A stretch of 64,000 nucleotides of DNA from Bacteroidota bacterium (GTDB taxonomy: Bacteria; Bacteroidota; Bacteroidia; Flavobacteriales; Schleiferiaceae), in NCBI GenBank assembly GCA_016868755.1, contig VGFU01000001.1:104071-168070 (forward strand). The letters run 5' to 3'. Under the pieces are notes generated by a model, which worked only from the letters and a program-made list of their open reading frames with translations, had not been told where the DNA came from and ran no database searches. The translations under genes were made by a program, and so were the position numbers. Shown one piece after another: positions 9,103-17,706 of this stretch. Position 1 is the stretch's first letter, and each line of letters begins with the position of its first letter.

Positions 9103-9374
9103 AGCTCCGCCGCAGGCAGGACGCCCGACTGGCGCCACAAAATTTCACCGTTCCGAAAAAGGGCAAGCGTAGGAACCCCCTGCACCCGGTACGTTTGAGC
9201 CACTGTGGGATTGCGGTCGACATCAATTTTGACGATGCGAAGCCGTCCTTCCATCCGCCGGTGAAGTTCCACCAGAATGGGAGCCATACTCTTGCAGGGC
9301 CCGCACCATTCCGCAAAAAAATCGACGAGCACTAGGGCGTCTCCGCCTACGAGTTCGTTGAACTTGGCGTTCAT
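9069..9374 (-). CDS. trxA: Thioredoxin
   Basis: A 101-residue single-domain thioredoxin. The active site is WCGPC (residues 23-27), and the cis-Pro loop GVPTLALFRNG is intact. There is no signal peptide, so it acts in the cytoplasm as a general protein disulfide reductase. It overlaps the upstream rhodanese gene by 4 nt (ATGA type), so the two are probably co-translated and may cooperate in sulfur or disulfide chemistry. The 3' end overlaps the convergent SPOR gene. Confidence 0.92.
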   Translation of the reverse strand: MNAKFNELVGGDALVLVDFFAEWCGPCKSMAPILVELHRRMEGRLRIVKIDVDRNPTVAQTYRVQGVPTLALFRNGEILWRQSGVLPAAELQRVLEPFLNR

Positions 9375-9997
9375 TTTTTAACCACGGATTTTCGGGCTGA
9401 GGTCCATGCGCCGATTCCGCCCTCGAGGTGGTAGACTTTAGTGAAGCCAGCCGCCTTGAGCTTGGCAATGGCTTGGCCGCTTCGCCCGCCCGAACGGCAG
9501 TACATATAGATGGGCTTGTCCTTGCCGAGCGCCGACATTTTGGTCATGAAGGCCGCGTCGTAGAAGTCAATGTGCTTCGCGCCGGCGATCATGCCCTCGG
9601 CGACTTCGCCCGGAGTGCGAATGTCCACGAGGATGCCCTTTTTGGACTCGCGCTCAAACGACGCGACGTCGAGGTTTTGGGCGGACAGGATTCCGCTCGA
9701 GGCGAAGACGAGCAGCCCAACGATCCAAGCGCGAAGGCGCGTCCATGGTCCGCCGTTTAGCACGTGTGTGTATCCCTTTTGTTCCATAATCGATTTGGCC
9801 ATTCCCGAGCGGTTGCCCGAGGCGCAGCAAAGTACAAATTCTTGGTTTTTGTCCTTGAATTTTTTCGGGACCTGGGCCGCGAACTGGTCCAGCGGAATGT
9901 TGACCGCCCCGTTCGCGTGGCCTGAGGCAAATTCGCCAGGGCTCCGCACGTCAATAATGGTAGCGTTGGGGTGATTTATGGCTTCGTTGATGGTCAT
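9371..9997 (-). CDS. Tandem rhodanese with an internal signal-peptide-like helix
   Basis: A 208-residue protein with two rhodanese domains. The first (residues about 1-86) has the active-site loop CCASGNRSG. The second (about 115-205) has YCRSGGRSGQA. Both keep a Cys nucleophile for persulfide transfer. Between them lies LRAWIVGLLVFASSGILSAQ, which looks like a signal peptide or membrane helix. Domain one ends exactly where stand-alone cytoplasmic rhodaneses end (NGGPWT). The protein therefore looks like a fusion of a cytoplasmic and an exported rhodanese, predicted to have domain one inside and domain two in the periplasm. Start at MTINEAI; upstream of trxA with a 4-nt overlap. Confidence 0.8.
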   Translation of the reverse strand: MTINEAINHPNATIIDVRSPGEFASGHANGAVNIPLDQFAAQVPKKFKDKNQEFVLCCASGNRSGMAKSIMEQKGYTHVLNGGPWTRLRAWIVGLLVFASSGILSAQNLDVASFERESKKGILVDIRTPGEVAEGMIAGAKHIDFYDAAFMTKMSALGKDKPIYMYCRSGGRSGQAIAKLKAAGFTKVYHLEGGIGAWTSARKSVVKK

Positions 9998-10071
9998 GGC
10001 TTGATTTTTTAGTGCGGCAAAATTCCGCCACCCCAAAAATTCGACACGTGACCGCAGTCACCATTGGGTGC

Positions 10072-10800
10072 TTAACCCGCCATCGTGTGGTAGACCGCCT
10101 GCACGTCCTCGTCTTCTTCGATCTTCTCGAGGAGCTTTTCGACGTCAGCCTGCTGCTCGGCCGTCACGGTCTTGGTGTCCATCGGAATGCGCTCAAAGCC
10201 CGAGGTCAAGATCTCAAGTCCGCGCTCTTCAAGGGCTTTCGTAATGGCCCCGTACTCGCTGAAGGGAGCGTACATGAAGATGGTGTCCACGTTCTTGTCA
10301 TCGTCGTGCTCGATAAAGAGCTCTTCGACGCCGAAGTCGATCATTTCAAACTCAAATTCTTCGAGGTCAATCGTGCCTTTAGGGATTTTAAAGTTGCACT
10401 TGCGCTCAAACATGAACTCGACCGAACCGCTGGTGCCGAGGCTACCGTTGTACTTGTTGAAGTACGAGCGCACGTTGCCGACGGTGCGGGTAGCGTTGTC
10501 GGTCGCGGTCTCGACGAGAATCGCGATTCCGTGCGGACCGTAGCCCTCGTACACCATTTCCTTGTAGTCGGCCTGGTCCTTGCTCGTGGCGCGCTTGATG
10601 GCGCGTTCCACGTTGTCTTTGGGCATGTTGGCGTCGCGGGCGTTCTGCATCAAGGCCTTGAGGCGCGAGTTGGCCTCGGGATTGGGGCCGCTTTCTTTGA
10701 CGGCCATGATGATGTCTTTGCTGATGCGAGTGAAGACTTTGGCCATTGAGGACCAACGCTTCATTTTGCGAGCCTTGCGGTATTCAAATGCACGTCCCAT
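10072..10800 (-). CDS. YebC/PmpR (TACO1) family protein
   Basis: A 242-residue protein of the YebC family across its whole length. The N-terminal region is MGRAFEYRKARKMKRWSSMA; the middle has KDNVERAIKRAT and YEGYGPHGIAILVE; and the three-domain architecture is of normal size. Family members act as DNA-binding regulators or as translation factors relieving ribosome stalling at proline stretches. Which role applies here is not visible. It is monocistronic in appearance, about 75 nt upstream of the rhodanese gene. Confidence 0.92.
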   Translation of the reverse strand: MGRAFEYRKARKMKRWSSMAKVFTRISKDIIMAVKESGPNPEANSRLKALMQNARDANMPKDNVERAIKRATSKDQADYKEMVYEGYGPHGIAILVETATDNATRTVGNVRSYFNKYNGSLGTSGSVEFMFERKCNFKIPKGTIDLEEFEFEMIDFGVEELFIEHDDDKNVDTIFMYAPFSEYGAITKALEERGLEILTSGFERIPMDTKTVTAEQQADVEKLLEKIEEDEDVQAVYHTMAG

Positions 10801-10833
10801 GCGGAATTTTTGTTCGTTCGTGGTATTTGGTCT

Positions 10834-10842
10834 GCAAACCTA
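10834..10842 (-). promoter_or_regulatory. Candidate -7 box upstream of the yebC-like gene
   Basis: TAGGTTTGC on the minus strand fits TAnnTTTG and lies 34 nt upstream of the ATG at 10800. It has motif match only. Confidence 0.3.
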
Positions 10843-10855
10843 CGGCAGCGGGTGC

Positions 10856-11821
10856 CTATTCTACCGTCCAGGTGCGGCCGGAGTGCAGCACTTCGCGAAG
10901 CGGACGGGTGCCGGCCGGTTGGCCGGCAGCAAACACAGGGCGTTTGGCGGCATACAGCAGGCCGAAGGGGCGCAGTTCACCTTCAAGCTCGGCCAGCGCA
11001 AAGGCTTTGAGGCGGTCGCTCGGGTCGTGAATCCAGGCGTCTGCAAGGCTAAAGTCACGGCTCAGGGCGCGGACTTCAGGCTGGCCGGCATTCCAAGCGA
11101 GGGCGTGGGTAGGCTCGGTTCCGCCCCAAGCAATGGGCTTGCCCGCTTCGAGGAATACCGCATGCAGCGCCTGCGTCGCTTTGTCGGTCCAGGCCTCGAA
11201 AGCCCCGTCGTGAAAAACATTGCAGTTTTGGTAGATTTCAAGCAGGGCTGATCCCTGGTGCGCTTGGCTTTGGGCGAGCAGGTCGCGCAGATGGGCCGGA
11301 CTGCGGTCCATGCTACGGGCGACCCAAGTTGCGCCGGCGCCGAGGGCGAGCGTAAGCGGATTTAGCGGGTGATCGACGCTTCCGCGGGGGGTAGACTTGG
11401 TGACTTGCCCCTCGCGGCTGGTGGGCGAAAACTGGCCCTTGGTGAGCCCGTAGATCTCGTTGTTGAACAGCAAGATGGGCACGTTAAGGTTGCGCCGCAG
11501 CGCGTGAATGAGGTGGTTGCCCCCGATGCTCAGGGCGTCGCCGTCGCCGGTAATGATCCACACGTCGAGGTCGGGATTGGCCAACTTAATGCCGGTGGCC
11601 ACCGCGGGGGCGCGGCCGTGCAGCGAGTGGATTCCGTAACTGTCGACGTAGTAGGGCAAGCGGCTGCTGCATCCGATTCCGCTCACCACCACGGTGCGGT
11701 CGGGATCGGCGCCGGTGCTTGCGAGCACTTCGGTGAACTGCTTGAGGATGCTGTAGTCTCCGCAACCTGGGCACCAGCGCACCTCTTCAGCGCTTTGGAA
11801 ATTCTTGGCGGTCAGTTCCAT
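10856..11821 (-). CDS. korB: 2-oxoacid:ferredoxin oxidoreductase, beta subunit
   Basis: A 321-residue thiamine-pyrophosphate subunit. The WCPGCGDYSIL motif and a further Cys in SGIGCSS supply [4Fe-4S] ligands. GDGDALSIGGNHLIHALRRN is the TPP/Mg-binding segment. With korA it forms a CoA-dependent oxidoreductase, most likely acting on 2-oxoglutarate given its resemblance to Bacteroidota KorAB, with ferredoxin as acceptor. Start at MELTAKNF; the ATG lies inside the last codons of korA (10 nt overlap). Substrate specificity is inferred. Confidence 0.88.
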   Translation of the reverse strand: MELTAKNFQSAEEVRWCPGCGDYSILKQFTEVLASTGADPDRTVVVSGIGCSSRLPYYVDSYGIHSLHGRAPAVATGIKLANPDLDVWIITGDGDALSIGGNHLIHALRRNLNVPILLFNNEIYGLTKGQFSPTSREGQVTKSTPRGSVDHPLNPLTLALGAGATWVARSMDRSPAHLRDLLAQSQAHQGSALLEIYQNCNVFHDGAFEAWTDKATQALHAVFLEAGKPIAWGGTEPTHALAWNAGQPEVRALSRDFSLADAWIHDPSDRLKAFALAELEGELRPFGLLYAAKRPVFAAGQPAGTRPLREVLHSGRTWTVE

Positions 11822-13596
11822 AACTCGGCGAGTTCTTCGGTAGTAAAGGGTTGGCCGGTGGTTTTGCATACCGACTCTACCGGGCGCGCCCAAAGGCCCT
11901 GAAGGTGGTGTGCCAACTGGCCCTCGTTCATTTCAATAACCACGACGCGGCGGTAGCGGTCGACCATGGGCTTGAGGTCCGGGTGCAGCGGGTGCAAGTG
12001 GCGAAGGTGGATGTAGTCCACATTCTGTCCTTGGGCGGCTCGGCGCTCTACGTCGCTGCGCACCGCACCGTAGGTTGAGCCCCAAGCGAGGACCAACGTA
12101 TCGGCCTCGGGGCAGCACTGCACGATTTCGAGGGGACCGTACAGTCGGGCGGCGGCATCGACTTTGGCGGCACGTTCGCGGACCATGGCCTGGTGGTTGG
12201 CGGGGTCGTAGCTGATGCGTCCGCTCCCCTCCTCGCCCTCCAAACCGCCGATGCGGTGGGCACCACCGGGGGTTCCGGGCGCAACCCAGGGACGCACGCC
12301 CTGGGCGTCGCGGGCGTAGGCTTCTTCTCCAGCGGTACCGCGCGGCGGGGTAATGCTCGGCAGCGCATCTATTTCTGGAATGCGCCAGGGCTGGGCGCTA
12401 CCGGCTATGTAGGCGTCAGACAGGAGGATGACCGGCGTCATGCATTCCACGGCGATTTTGGCTGCCAAGAGCACGGTATCAAAGGCATCGGCCGCCGTTC
12501 TTGCGGCGAGCACGGGCAGCGGAGCTTCGCCATGGCGACCATGCAGCGCTTGCGACAAGTCGCTTTGTTCCGTCTTGGTGGGTAGCCCGGTAGAGGGTCC
12601 GCCGCGCTGCACGTCAATGAGAACGAGTGGCAGTTCCGTCATCACCGCCAAGCCCAAGCCCTCGGCTTTGAGACTGAGGCCGGGGCCAGAAGACGCGGTA
12701 ACACCCAGTCCGCCTGCGAACGAGGCGCCGAGTGCCGAGGTCACCGCAGCAATTTCGTCTTCAGCCTGGAGCACCGTGACGTGTTCGGGCTGCAGTTTGG
12801 CCAATTCGTGCAAAATGTCTGAAGCGGGGGTAATCGGGTAGCTCGAGTAGAGCATGGGGCGACCCAATTGGTGGGCAGCCGCAGCCAATCCTAAAGCCAC
12901 CGCCTGAGAGCCGTTGATGGTCTTGAACGTTCCACGCTCTGGATCATGTCGGTCCAGCGCCACTCGGTAGTCCTGGACTTCGAGGGTTTCGGCAAAATTG
13001 AAACCCGCTTTGTAGGCCAATATGTTGGTTTCGTCGCCGCGAAAGACGGCATGGAGTTCGGTCTCTACCACCTCTGTAGGCATGCCGTACATCCAGGTGA
13101 GGATTCCGAGCACCAGCATGTTACGGGCGCGCATTTTGTCGCGCTGACCCAGCGATACCTCATTCAAAGCACCAAGCGTGAGGTCCTTGACGGGAACCTC
13201 TAGTACCCGGAATTGCGCACGGGCCTCCGCAAGCAAATCGGCGTCGGCGGGAAGCTTGGCTAGCGCGAGGCTGCGCGCATCAAAACCCTCCGAGGCGGCC
13301 AACAAAAGGCCTCCGGGCTTCAGCTGGCTCGCGTACTTCGTGTACGCAGCTGCGTTAAACGCAACAAAACAGTCTGCACGGGCGCCCGGGTCGTGGATGC
13401 TGTCGGCAGCGAGCCGAAACTGAAATCCCGAAACCCCACTTACCGTGCCCTGCGGCGCACGGATCTCGGCCGGAAAGTCCGAAAGGGTTCGCACGTCCCG
13501 GCCGGACTGGGCTGCGGCGCGCACGATTTGGCCTCCGAGCAACTGTATTCCGTCACCCGAATCGCCGGCAAGTAGAACAACAACGTTACGCTCCAT
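11812..13596 (-). CDS. korA: 2-oxoacid:ferredoxin oxidoreductase, fused gamma-alpha subunit
   Basis: A 594-residue protein with the gamma domain first (residues 1 to about 180, with LLAGDSGDGIQLLGGQIV) and the alpha pyrimidine-binding domain after it (MLYSSYPITPASDILHEL, then GPGLSLKAEGLGLAVMTELP). This gamma-alpha fusion is the usual bacterial KorA form. The C-terminal domain ends with VVVIEMNEGQLAHHLQGLW. It overlaps nfu by 11 nt upstream and korB by 10 nt downstream. Start at MERNVVVLLAG, chosen because the upstream extension lies in nfu. Confidence 0.9.
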   Translation of the reverse strand: MERNVVVLLAGDSGDGIQLLGGQIVRAAAQSGRDVRTLSDFPAEIRAPQGTVSGVSGFQFRLAADSIHDPGARADCFVAFNAAAYTKYASQLKPGGLLLAASEGFDARSLALAKLPADADLLAEARAQFRVLEVPVKDLTLGALNEVSLGQRDKMRARNMLVLGILTWMYGMPTEVVETELHAVFRGDETNILAYKAGFNFAETLEVQDYRVALDRHDPERGTFKTINGSQAVALGLAAAAHQLGRPMLYSSYPITPASDILHELAKLQPEHVTVLQAEDEIAAVTSALGASFAGGLGVTASSGPGLSLKAEGLGLAVMTELPLVLIDVQRGGPSTGLPTKTEQSDLSQALHGRHGEAPLPVLAARTAADAFDTVLLAAKIAVECMTPVILLSDAYIAGSAQPWRIPEIDALPSITPPRGTAGEEAYARDAQGVRPWVAPGTPGGAHRIGGLEGEEGSGRISYDPANHQAMVRERAAKVDAAARLYGPLEIVQCCPEADTLVLAWGSTYGAVRSDVERRAAQGQNVDYIHLRHLHPLHPDLKPMVDRYRRVVVIEMNEGQLAHHLQGLWARPVESVCKTTGQPFTTEELAELWN

Positions 13597-13822
13597 AATC
13601 CAAAGCAACAACTTCTTCGATTTCGGGTGCGTGACTTCGCACACTGTTCTCAACGCCCAGCTTCAAGGTCGTTTGGTTCACACTGCAACCGTGGCAGGCC
13701 CCCAACAACCGCACAAACACGCGCGGAACCTCAATTTTCACAAGTTCAATGCCTCCCCCGTCGCTTTCGAGAAAGGGGCGCACTTCGGCGAGCGCCTTTT
13801 CTACCCGTGCTTCGAGGGTCAT
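13586..13822 (-). CDS. nfu: NifU-like C-terminal domain protein (Nfu)
   Basis: A 78-residue stand-alone Nfu domain with the cluster-binding CxxC (CHGC, residues 43-46) and the family segment RPFLESDGGGIELV. It acts as an Fe-S cluster carrier in the cytoplasm. It overlaps mrp by 4 nt upstream and korA by 11 nt downstream, placing it inside an operon whose final products need [4Fe-4S] clusters. Confidence 0.92.
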   Translation of the reverse strand: MTLEARVEKALAEVRPFLESDGGGIELVKIEVPRVFVRLLGACHGCSVNQTTLKLGVENSVRSHAPEIEEVVALDYGA

Positions 13823-14955
13823 ACGTCGCGCTTGGTTGTTTTGCAGCCGGCCATCGTAGTGATGCGCACGGCCTCTGTGGGCGGAAGGTTGGTTACGCGG
13901 TCCGCCAAAGCTGAAACCACGTTGCGGGCCAGTTCCACAAAGGCCTCGCGAACGACTCCGTCTTGCTGCAGGGCGGCGGGGCGACCCACGTCTCCGGCCT
14001 CGCGAATGCTTTGGACGAGCGGGAGTTCTCCCAAGAAGGGCACCTCGAGCTGCTCCGCGAGGTTGCGGGCGCCGTGGCGGCCAAAAATGTGGTACTGCTC
14101 GTCGGGGTGTGCCGGCGGCGTGAAGTAGGCCATGTTCTCAGCGATTCCGAGGACCGGAATTTGAATGGCATCCATGCGGAACATACCGACGCCCTTGCGG
14201 GCATCAGCCAAGGCCACGGCTTGGGGCGTACTCACCACCACGGCACCCGTCACCGGCAAGGCCTGAACGAGGCTCAGATGGATGTCGCCCGTGCCCGGAG
14301 GCAAGTCGACCAGCAAAAAGTCCAGCTCGCCCCAGTGGGTTTCTTGGAGCATTTGATTGAGGGCCTTAGTCGCCATTGGTCCGCGCCACACGACGGCCTG
14401 GTCGGTTCCTGCAAAAAAGCCAATCGACATAATTTTCACGCCGTAGGCCTCGACCGGGTCCATCTTGCGCACGCCGTTGACCTCGATTCCGCCCGGATTG
14501 GCGCGCTGCACGTCAAACATGATGGGCATGCTCGGCCCGTAGATGTCGGCGTCGACGACCCCAACGCTAAAGCCCATTTCGGCCAGCGAAACGGCGAGGT
14601 TGGCAGTGACCGTAGACTTTCCCACCCCACCCTTGCCCGACGCGACGGCTATCACGTGTTCGACGCCAGGAATGGGTTTGCCGCGCAGCACATTGGCATT
14701 CTCGGCCGGAGCCGGCGTGCGCACCTCAAGGTTCACTTTGACCGCGACTTTGGGGTCAATGCGGTGCACCGCTTTGAGCAGGTCGACCTCGAGGCGCTTT
14801 TTTTGGGCAAGCGCCGCGCTGTCGCTCACGACGTCGAGCTCGACTTCGCTCCCGAAAATTTGAACGTTTTTTACGTGGCCGGATTCCACAAGCATTCCGT
14901 TGCCGCTGGCGTTGGCAACCTGCTTGAGCGCATCCATTACGGCGGATTTGGTCAT
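13819..14955 (-). CDS. mrp: Mrp/NBP35-type Fe-S cluster carrier ATPase
   Basis: A 378-residue protein: an N-terminal MIP18/DUF59 domain (residues 1 to about 85) and a deviant Walker A P-loop ATPase (SGKGGVGKST near residue 112, then GVVDADIYGPSMPIM). It is expected to assemble and transfer [4Fe-4S] clusters. Where many Mrp proteins carry the CxxC pair after ENMxYF, this one reads ENMAYFTPPAHPDEQYHIFG and has no Cys, so cluster binding would need other residues; one Cys remains near the C-terminus. First gene of the mrp-nfu-korAB operon. Confidence 0.9.
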   Translation of the reverse strand: MTKSAVMDALKQVANASGNGMLVESGHVKNVQIFGSEVELDVVSDSAALAQKKRLEVDLLKAVHRIDPKVAVKVNLEVRTPAPAENANVLRGKPIPGVEHVIAVASGKGGVGKSTVTANLAVSLAEMGFSVGVVDADIYGPSMPIMFDVQRANPGGIEVNGVRKMDPVEAYGVKIMSIGFFAGTDQAVVWRGPMATKALNQMLQETHWGELDFLLVDLPPGTGDIHLSLVQALPVTGAVVVSTPQAVALADARKGVGMFRMDAIQIPVLGIAENMAYFTPPAHPDEQYHIFGRHGARNLAEQLEVPFLGELPLVQSIREAGDVGRPAALQQDGVVREAFVELARNVVSALADRVTNLPPTEAVRITTMAGCKTTKRDV

Positions 14956-14959
14956 AGCG

Positions 14960-14968
14960 GCAAAGGTA
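14960..14968 (-). promoter_or_regulatory. Candidate -7 box for mrp-nfu-korAB
   Basis: TACCTTTGC on the minus strand begins 13 nt upstream of the mrp ATG. It fits TAnnTTTG and implies a very short 5' leader. No convincing -33 TTG. Confidence 0.4.
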
Positions 14969-14997
14969 GCATCTACAGCTCCGCGCCGCAGATGACG

Positions 14998-16062
14998 TTA
15001 GTCACTAGACGTAAGTTCCGCCGGGAGCTTTTTGTTCGCGAGCTGACCGCAGGCCGCATCGATGTCTTTGCCCCGCGAGTGGCGGACTTTGGCCACGACG
15101 CCAATGCGCGCCAGTCCGTCGACGTAGGCTTGAAGCGCTTCGGGCGCCGCCTGGCGAAAGCGCTCGTCGCCAATGGCGTTGTACTCAATCAAGTTGACCT
15201 TGCACGGAACCCTTTTGGCGAGTTCAACGAGGGCCCGCACGTCTTCGGGTTGGTCGTTCACGTCGCGCCAAACGACGTACTCAAACGTCACCTTGCGTTT
15301 GGTGACGGAATACCAGTACTCCAGACTGGACCGCAGTTCCGCAATCGGAGCCACGTCGTTCACCGGCATGATTTGAGCGCGCACCTCGTCGCGCGCCGAA
15401 TGAAGCGACACCGCGAGGTTGAATTTGACCCCGTCGTCGGCCAGCTTGCGGATCATTTTCGGCAAGCCCACCGTACTCAGCGTGATGCGCTTCGGCGACA
15501 GCCCCAGCCCTTTGGGCGAGGTAATGCGGTCAATGGCCTCGAGCGTGTTCTTGTAGTTCATCAGCGGTTCGCCCATGCCCATAAACACGATGTTGGTGAG
15601 TGGACGCCCAAACTCCGTCTGCCCCTGGTCGTGAATGGCCCGCACCTGGTCGTAGATCTCGTCGGGTTCGAGGTTGCGCATGCGCTTGAGGCGGGCTGTG
15701 GCGCAAAACGCGCAACCCATGGCACAACCGACCTGGCTCGAAACGCAGGCGGTAATGCGCTTTTCGGTTGGAATCAGTACGCTCTCGACCACCAGCCCGT
15801 CATGCAGGCGCACGGCGTTCTTTAGCGTACCGTCGCTGGACCGCTGCACCGACTCGATGCGCTGCGGGCGGAATTCAAACGCTTCAGCCAGCTTGGCGCG
15901 CAACGCCTTAGGCAGGTTGGACATGTCGTCAAAGCTCTGCGCACCCTTTGCCCACAGCCAATCGTAGACCTGGTCTGCACGGTACGCAGGTTCGCCCCAA
16001 GCAGCAAAATGCGTGCGCACTTCGTCGCGGCGAAGGCTCCGAAAGTCAGGCTTGTCGGCCAT
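14998..16062 (-). CDS. rlmN: Dual-specificity 23S rRNA/tRNA adenine C2-methyltransferase
   Basis: A 354-residue radical SAM enzyme. The CxxxCxxC cluster site reads CAMGCAFC, and the second catalytic Cys lies in DIDAACGQL near the C-terminus. GEPLMNYKNTLEAI and LAVSLHSARDEVRAQI are typical RlmN segments. It methylates A2503 of 23S rRNA and A37 of some tRNAs. Start at MADKPDF: this ATG shares one base with the stop of the upstream gene (TAATG arrangement), indicating coupling. Confidence 0.95.
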   Translation of the reverse strand: MADKPDFRSLRRDEVRTHFAAWGEPAYRADQVYDWLWAKGAQSFDDMSNLPKALRAKLAEAFEFRPQRIESVQRSSDGTLKNAVRLHDGLVVESVLIPTEKRITACVSSQVGCAMGCAFCATARLKRMRNLEPDEIYDQVRAIHDQGQTEFGRPLTNIVFMGMGEPLMNYKNTLEAIDRITSPKGLGLSPKRITLSTVGLPKMIRKLADDGVKFNLAVSLHSARDEVRAQIMPVNDVAPIAELRSSLEYWYSVTKRKVTFEYVVWRDVNDQPEDVRALVELAKRVPCKVNLIEYNAIGDERFRQAAPEALQAYVDGLARIGVVAKVRHSRGKDIDAACGQLANKKLPAELTSSD

Positions 16063-17639
16063 TAGTTGGGCTCGGGACGGAGGCTCATGAAGATCCACTT
16101 GCGGCGCTTGAGCCCGGGAATCACCGCTTCGCCAGGAAGTCCAATAAAACTCTTTCCGCGCTGAGGAATGAGCACGGCACGCTCTTTTCGGTTGTCGATC
16201 AACGGCACATAGTCCATACTCCCATCAGGCTTAAGCGTGACTTGAACGAGCATTGCATTCGTCGGTTTGTTCATTATTCGGGGGGCTTGTTGCTCCATCC
16301 AGCGCTTTTCATTGCCCTTCGCGTCGTTAAACAAAAAATTGAAATTTTCCCCTTCCCGATTGACTAAAAATCCGGAACGGTAGCCACCATCATTGACCGA
16401 GTACTGCTGTTTGGGAATTACCGTAACGCGTTCAATTTGGCCTTGACCATCCACCATCATTGCCCAAATGTTGTCGTAGTAGTAATAATAGGTGGTAACG
16501 GTTCCGTTTCGCGTTTGCGTAGTAACAACCACCATGTCGTAGTCCTCCATGAGAACTAAACTACCCCCGCCCTCTCTCGGGAGGATTCCGCGGAACACGT
16601 AGGTTTCATTTGCCAGACCCCTACGTCGCGCTCGTGCGGTTCCGTCGCGACGACCATTATTTTGGTACTCGAACTCCTTTAAGTTCTTAAAATCGGACGA
16701 GGTCCGCTCCAGTGTTTTTTGATCCAGCGTCATGTAGAACATACCGCTTGTCGACCCGTAGCGTTTGTCGGAGTACATGCCGCTTATTGCGACTTTGCCC
16801 TCGACTTGGTCGGTCTCCACACCTATTCCGCCGACCACAAATTTGTCCTTCATACCTAAGTCCACTTCCTGAAATTCTTCATCGTTAGGATCGGCATGTA
16901 AAATGAAGTACTCCAGATTCGGCGCAAAAAGCTTGATTTTTTCATTTTTTTCGCGGTCCGGACTTCGCGAGGCGAGCACATACACGTCTCCGTTGAGGGC
17001 ATAGTCAACGTCAGCCAAGCTTACCCGACGCATTTCATGGTCAATTTGTACCGAGGCTCCTCCGATGGGGTTCCCTTCTCGGTCAAATCGCTTGACCTCA
17101 ACGCGCAGGTCATCTTTGCGATCTTCGCCGGGAAAGCTCACGACAGCAAAGCTTGTAGCTTGGTGGTTCCAGCTAATTCTAAAGCTGCCCATAGTCCAGC
17201 GCTTGGCCGAAATCCGCACAAGCTCATTGAAGTCCGACATGTCGCCGTTGGCGTCAATCGTGCGCATCAGCACATAACGCAGATCGTCGGCCTTGGAATA
17301 GGCCTGATAAAAGACATACGTCGTTGGGCCATACGTCACCATGCTGTGAAACGAAGCCGGCGCGTCGCGGTAGCGATCAATAGTCTCTTCAATTTGCCAA
17401 ACCTGCGTCATGGTTTCGCGGTCGTATCGGGCGTAGTAATTCTTGGGTTTGCGGAGCAGCTTATAGAAGCTACCGTAGGTCATAAAGTAGGCCGAGTCAA
17501 GGCTCGTAACGAAGTCCAATTGGATTTCTCGGTCCTTGTACCCCCTGCTCCAACGCACTTCAAGACTCTTAGGCGTCTGAGCAACGACGGCGGTAAAACT
17601 GAGCACAAAAACGAATAAGAAGTAGGTAAATCGGTTCAT
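16062..17639 (-). CDS. Exported protein of unknown function
   Basis: A 525-residue protein not recognised. A clear signal peptide (MNRFTYFLFVFVLSFTAVVAQ) is followed by repeated beta-strand-like stretches through the length, for example YVLMRTIDANGDMSD, DVYVLASRSPD and MTYGSFYKLLRK, resembling a beta-propeller or large beta-rich periplasmic protein. There is no lipobox and no T9SS tail. By eye the codons are more AT-rich than in neighbouring housekeeping genes. Its stop overlaps the rlmN start by one base, so the two are probably co-transcribed despite unrelated roles. Confidence 0.7.
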   Translation of the reverse strand: MNRFTYFLFVFVLSFTAVVAQTPKSLEVRWSRGYKDREIQLDFVTSLDSAYFMTYGSFYKLLRKPKNYYARYDRETMTQVWQIEETIDRYRDAPASFHSMVTYGPTTYVFYQAYSKADDLRYVLMRTIDANGDMSDFNELVRISAKRWTMGSFRISWNHQATSFAVVSFPGEDRKDDLRVEVKRFDREGNPIGGASVQIDHEMRRVSLADVDYALNGDVYVLASRSPDREKNEKIKLFAPNLEYFILHADPNDEEFQEVDLGMKDKFVVGGIGVETDQVEGKVAISGMYSDKRYGSTSGMFYMTLDQKTLERTSSDFKNLKEFEYQNNGRRDGTARARRRGLANETYVFRGILPREGGGSLVLMEDYDMVVVTTQTRNGTVTTYYYYYDNIWAMMVDGQGQIERVTVIPKQQYSVNDGGYRSGFLVNREGENFNFLFNDAKGNEKRWMEQQAPRIMNKPTNAMLVQVTLKPDGSMDYVPLIDNRKERAVLIPQRGKSFIGLPGEAVIPGLKRRKWIFMSLRPEPN

Positions 17640-17643
17640 ATGT

Positions 17644-17652
17644 TCAAAAGTA
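17644..17652 (-). promoter_or_regulatory. Candidate -7 box for the 525-residue exported protein gene
   Basis: TACTTTTGA on the minus strand ends about 4 nt before the ATG at 17639. Motif match to TAnnTTTG only; TTG lies 15 bp upstream rather than 19. Confidence 0.35.
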
Positions 17653-17706
17653 CATTATTTACTATGGCAAGAATTTTGCCGAAATCCGGCAAAGTATCTT
17701 TACTCC

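Noticed and set aside
9720..9770. Frameshift or missed stop joining two rhodanese genes
   Set aside because: The frame reads through without a stop, and no start codon in frame precedes the second signal-like segment; kept as a true fusion pending resequencing.
16360..16380. Isolated AAATCCGG sequences as further REPIN copies (also near 17.68 kb)
   Set aside because: Only single short matches without the second half-site or a paired inverted copy.
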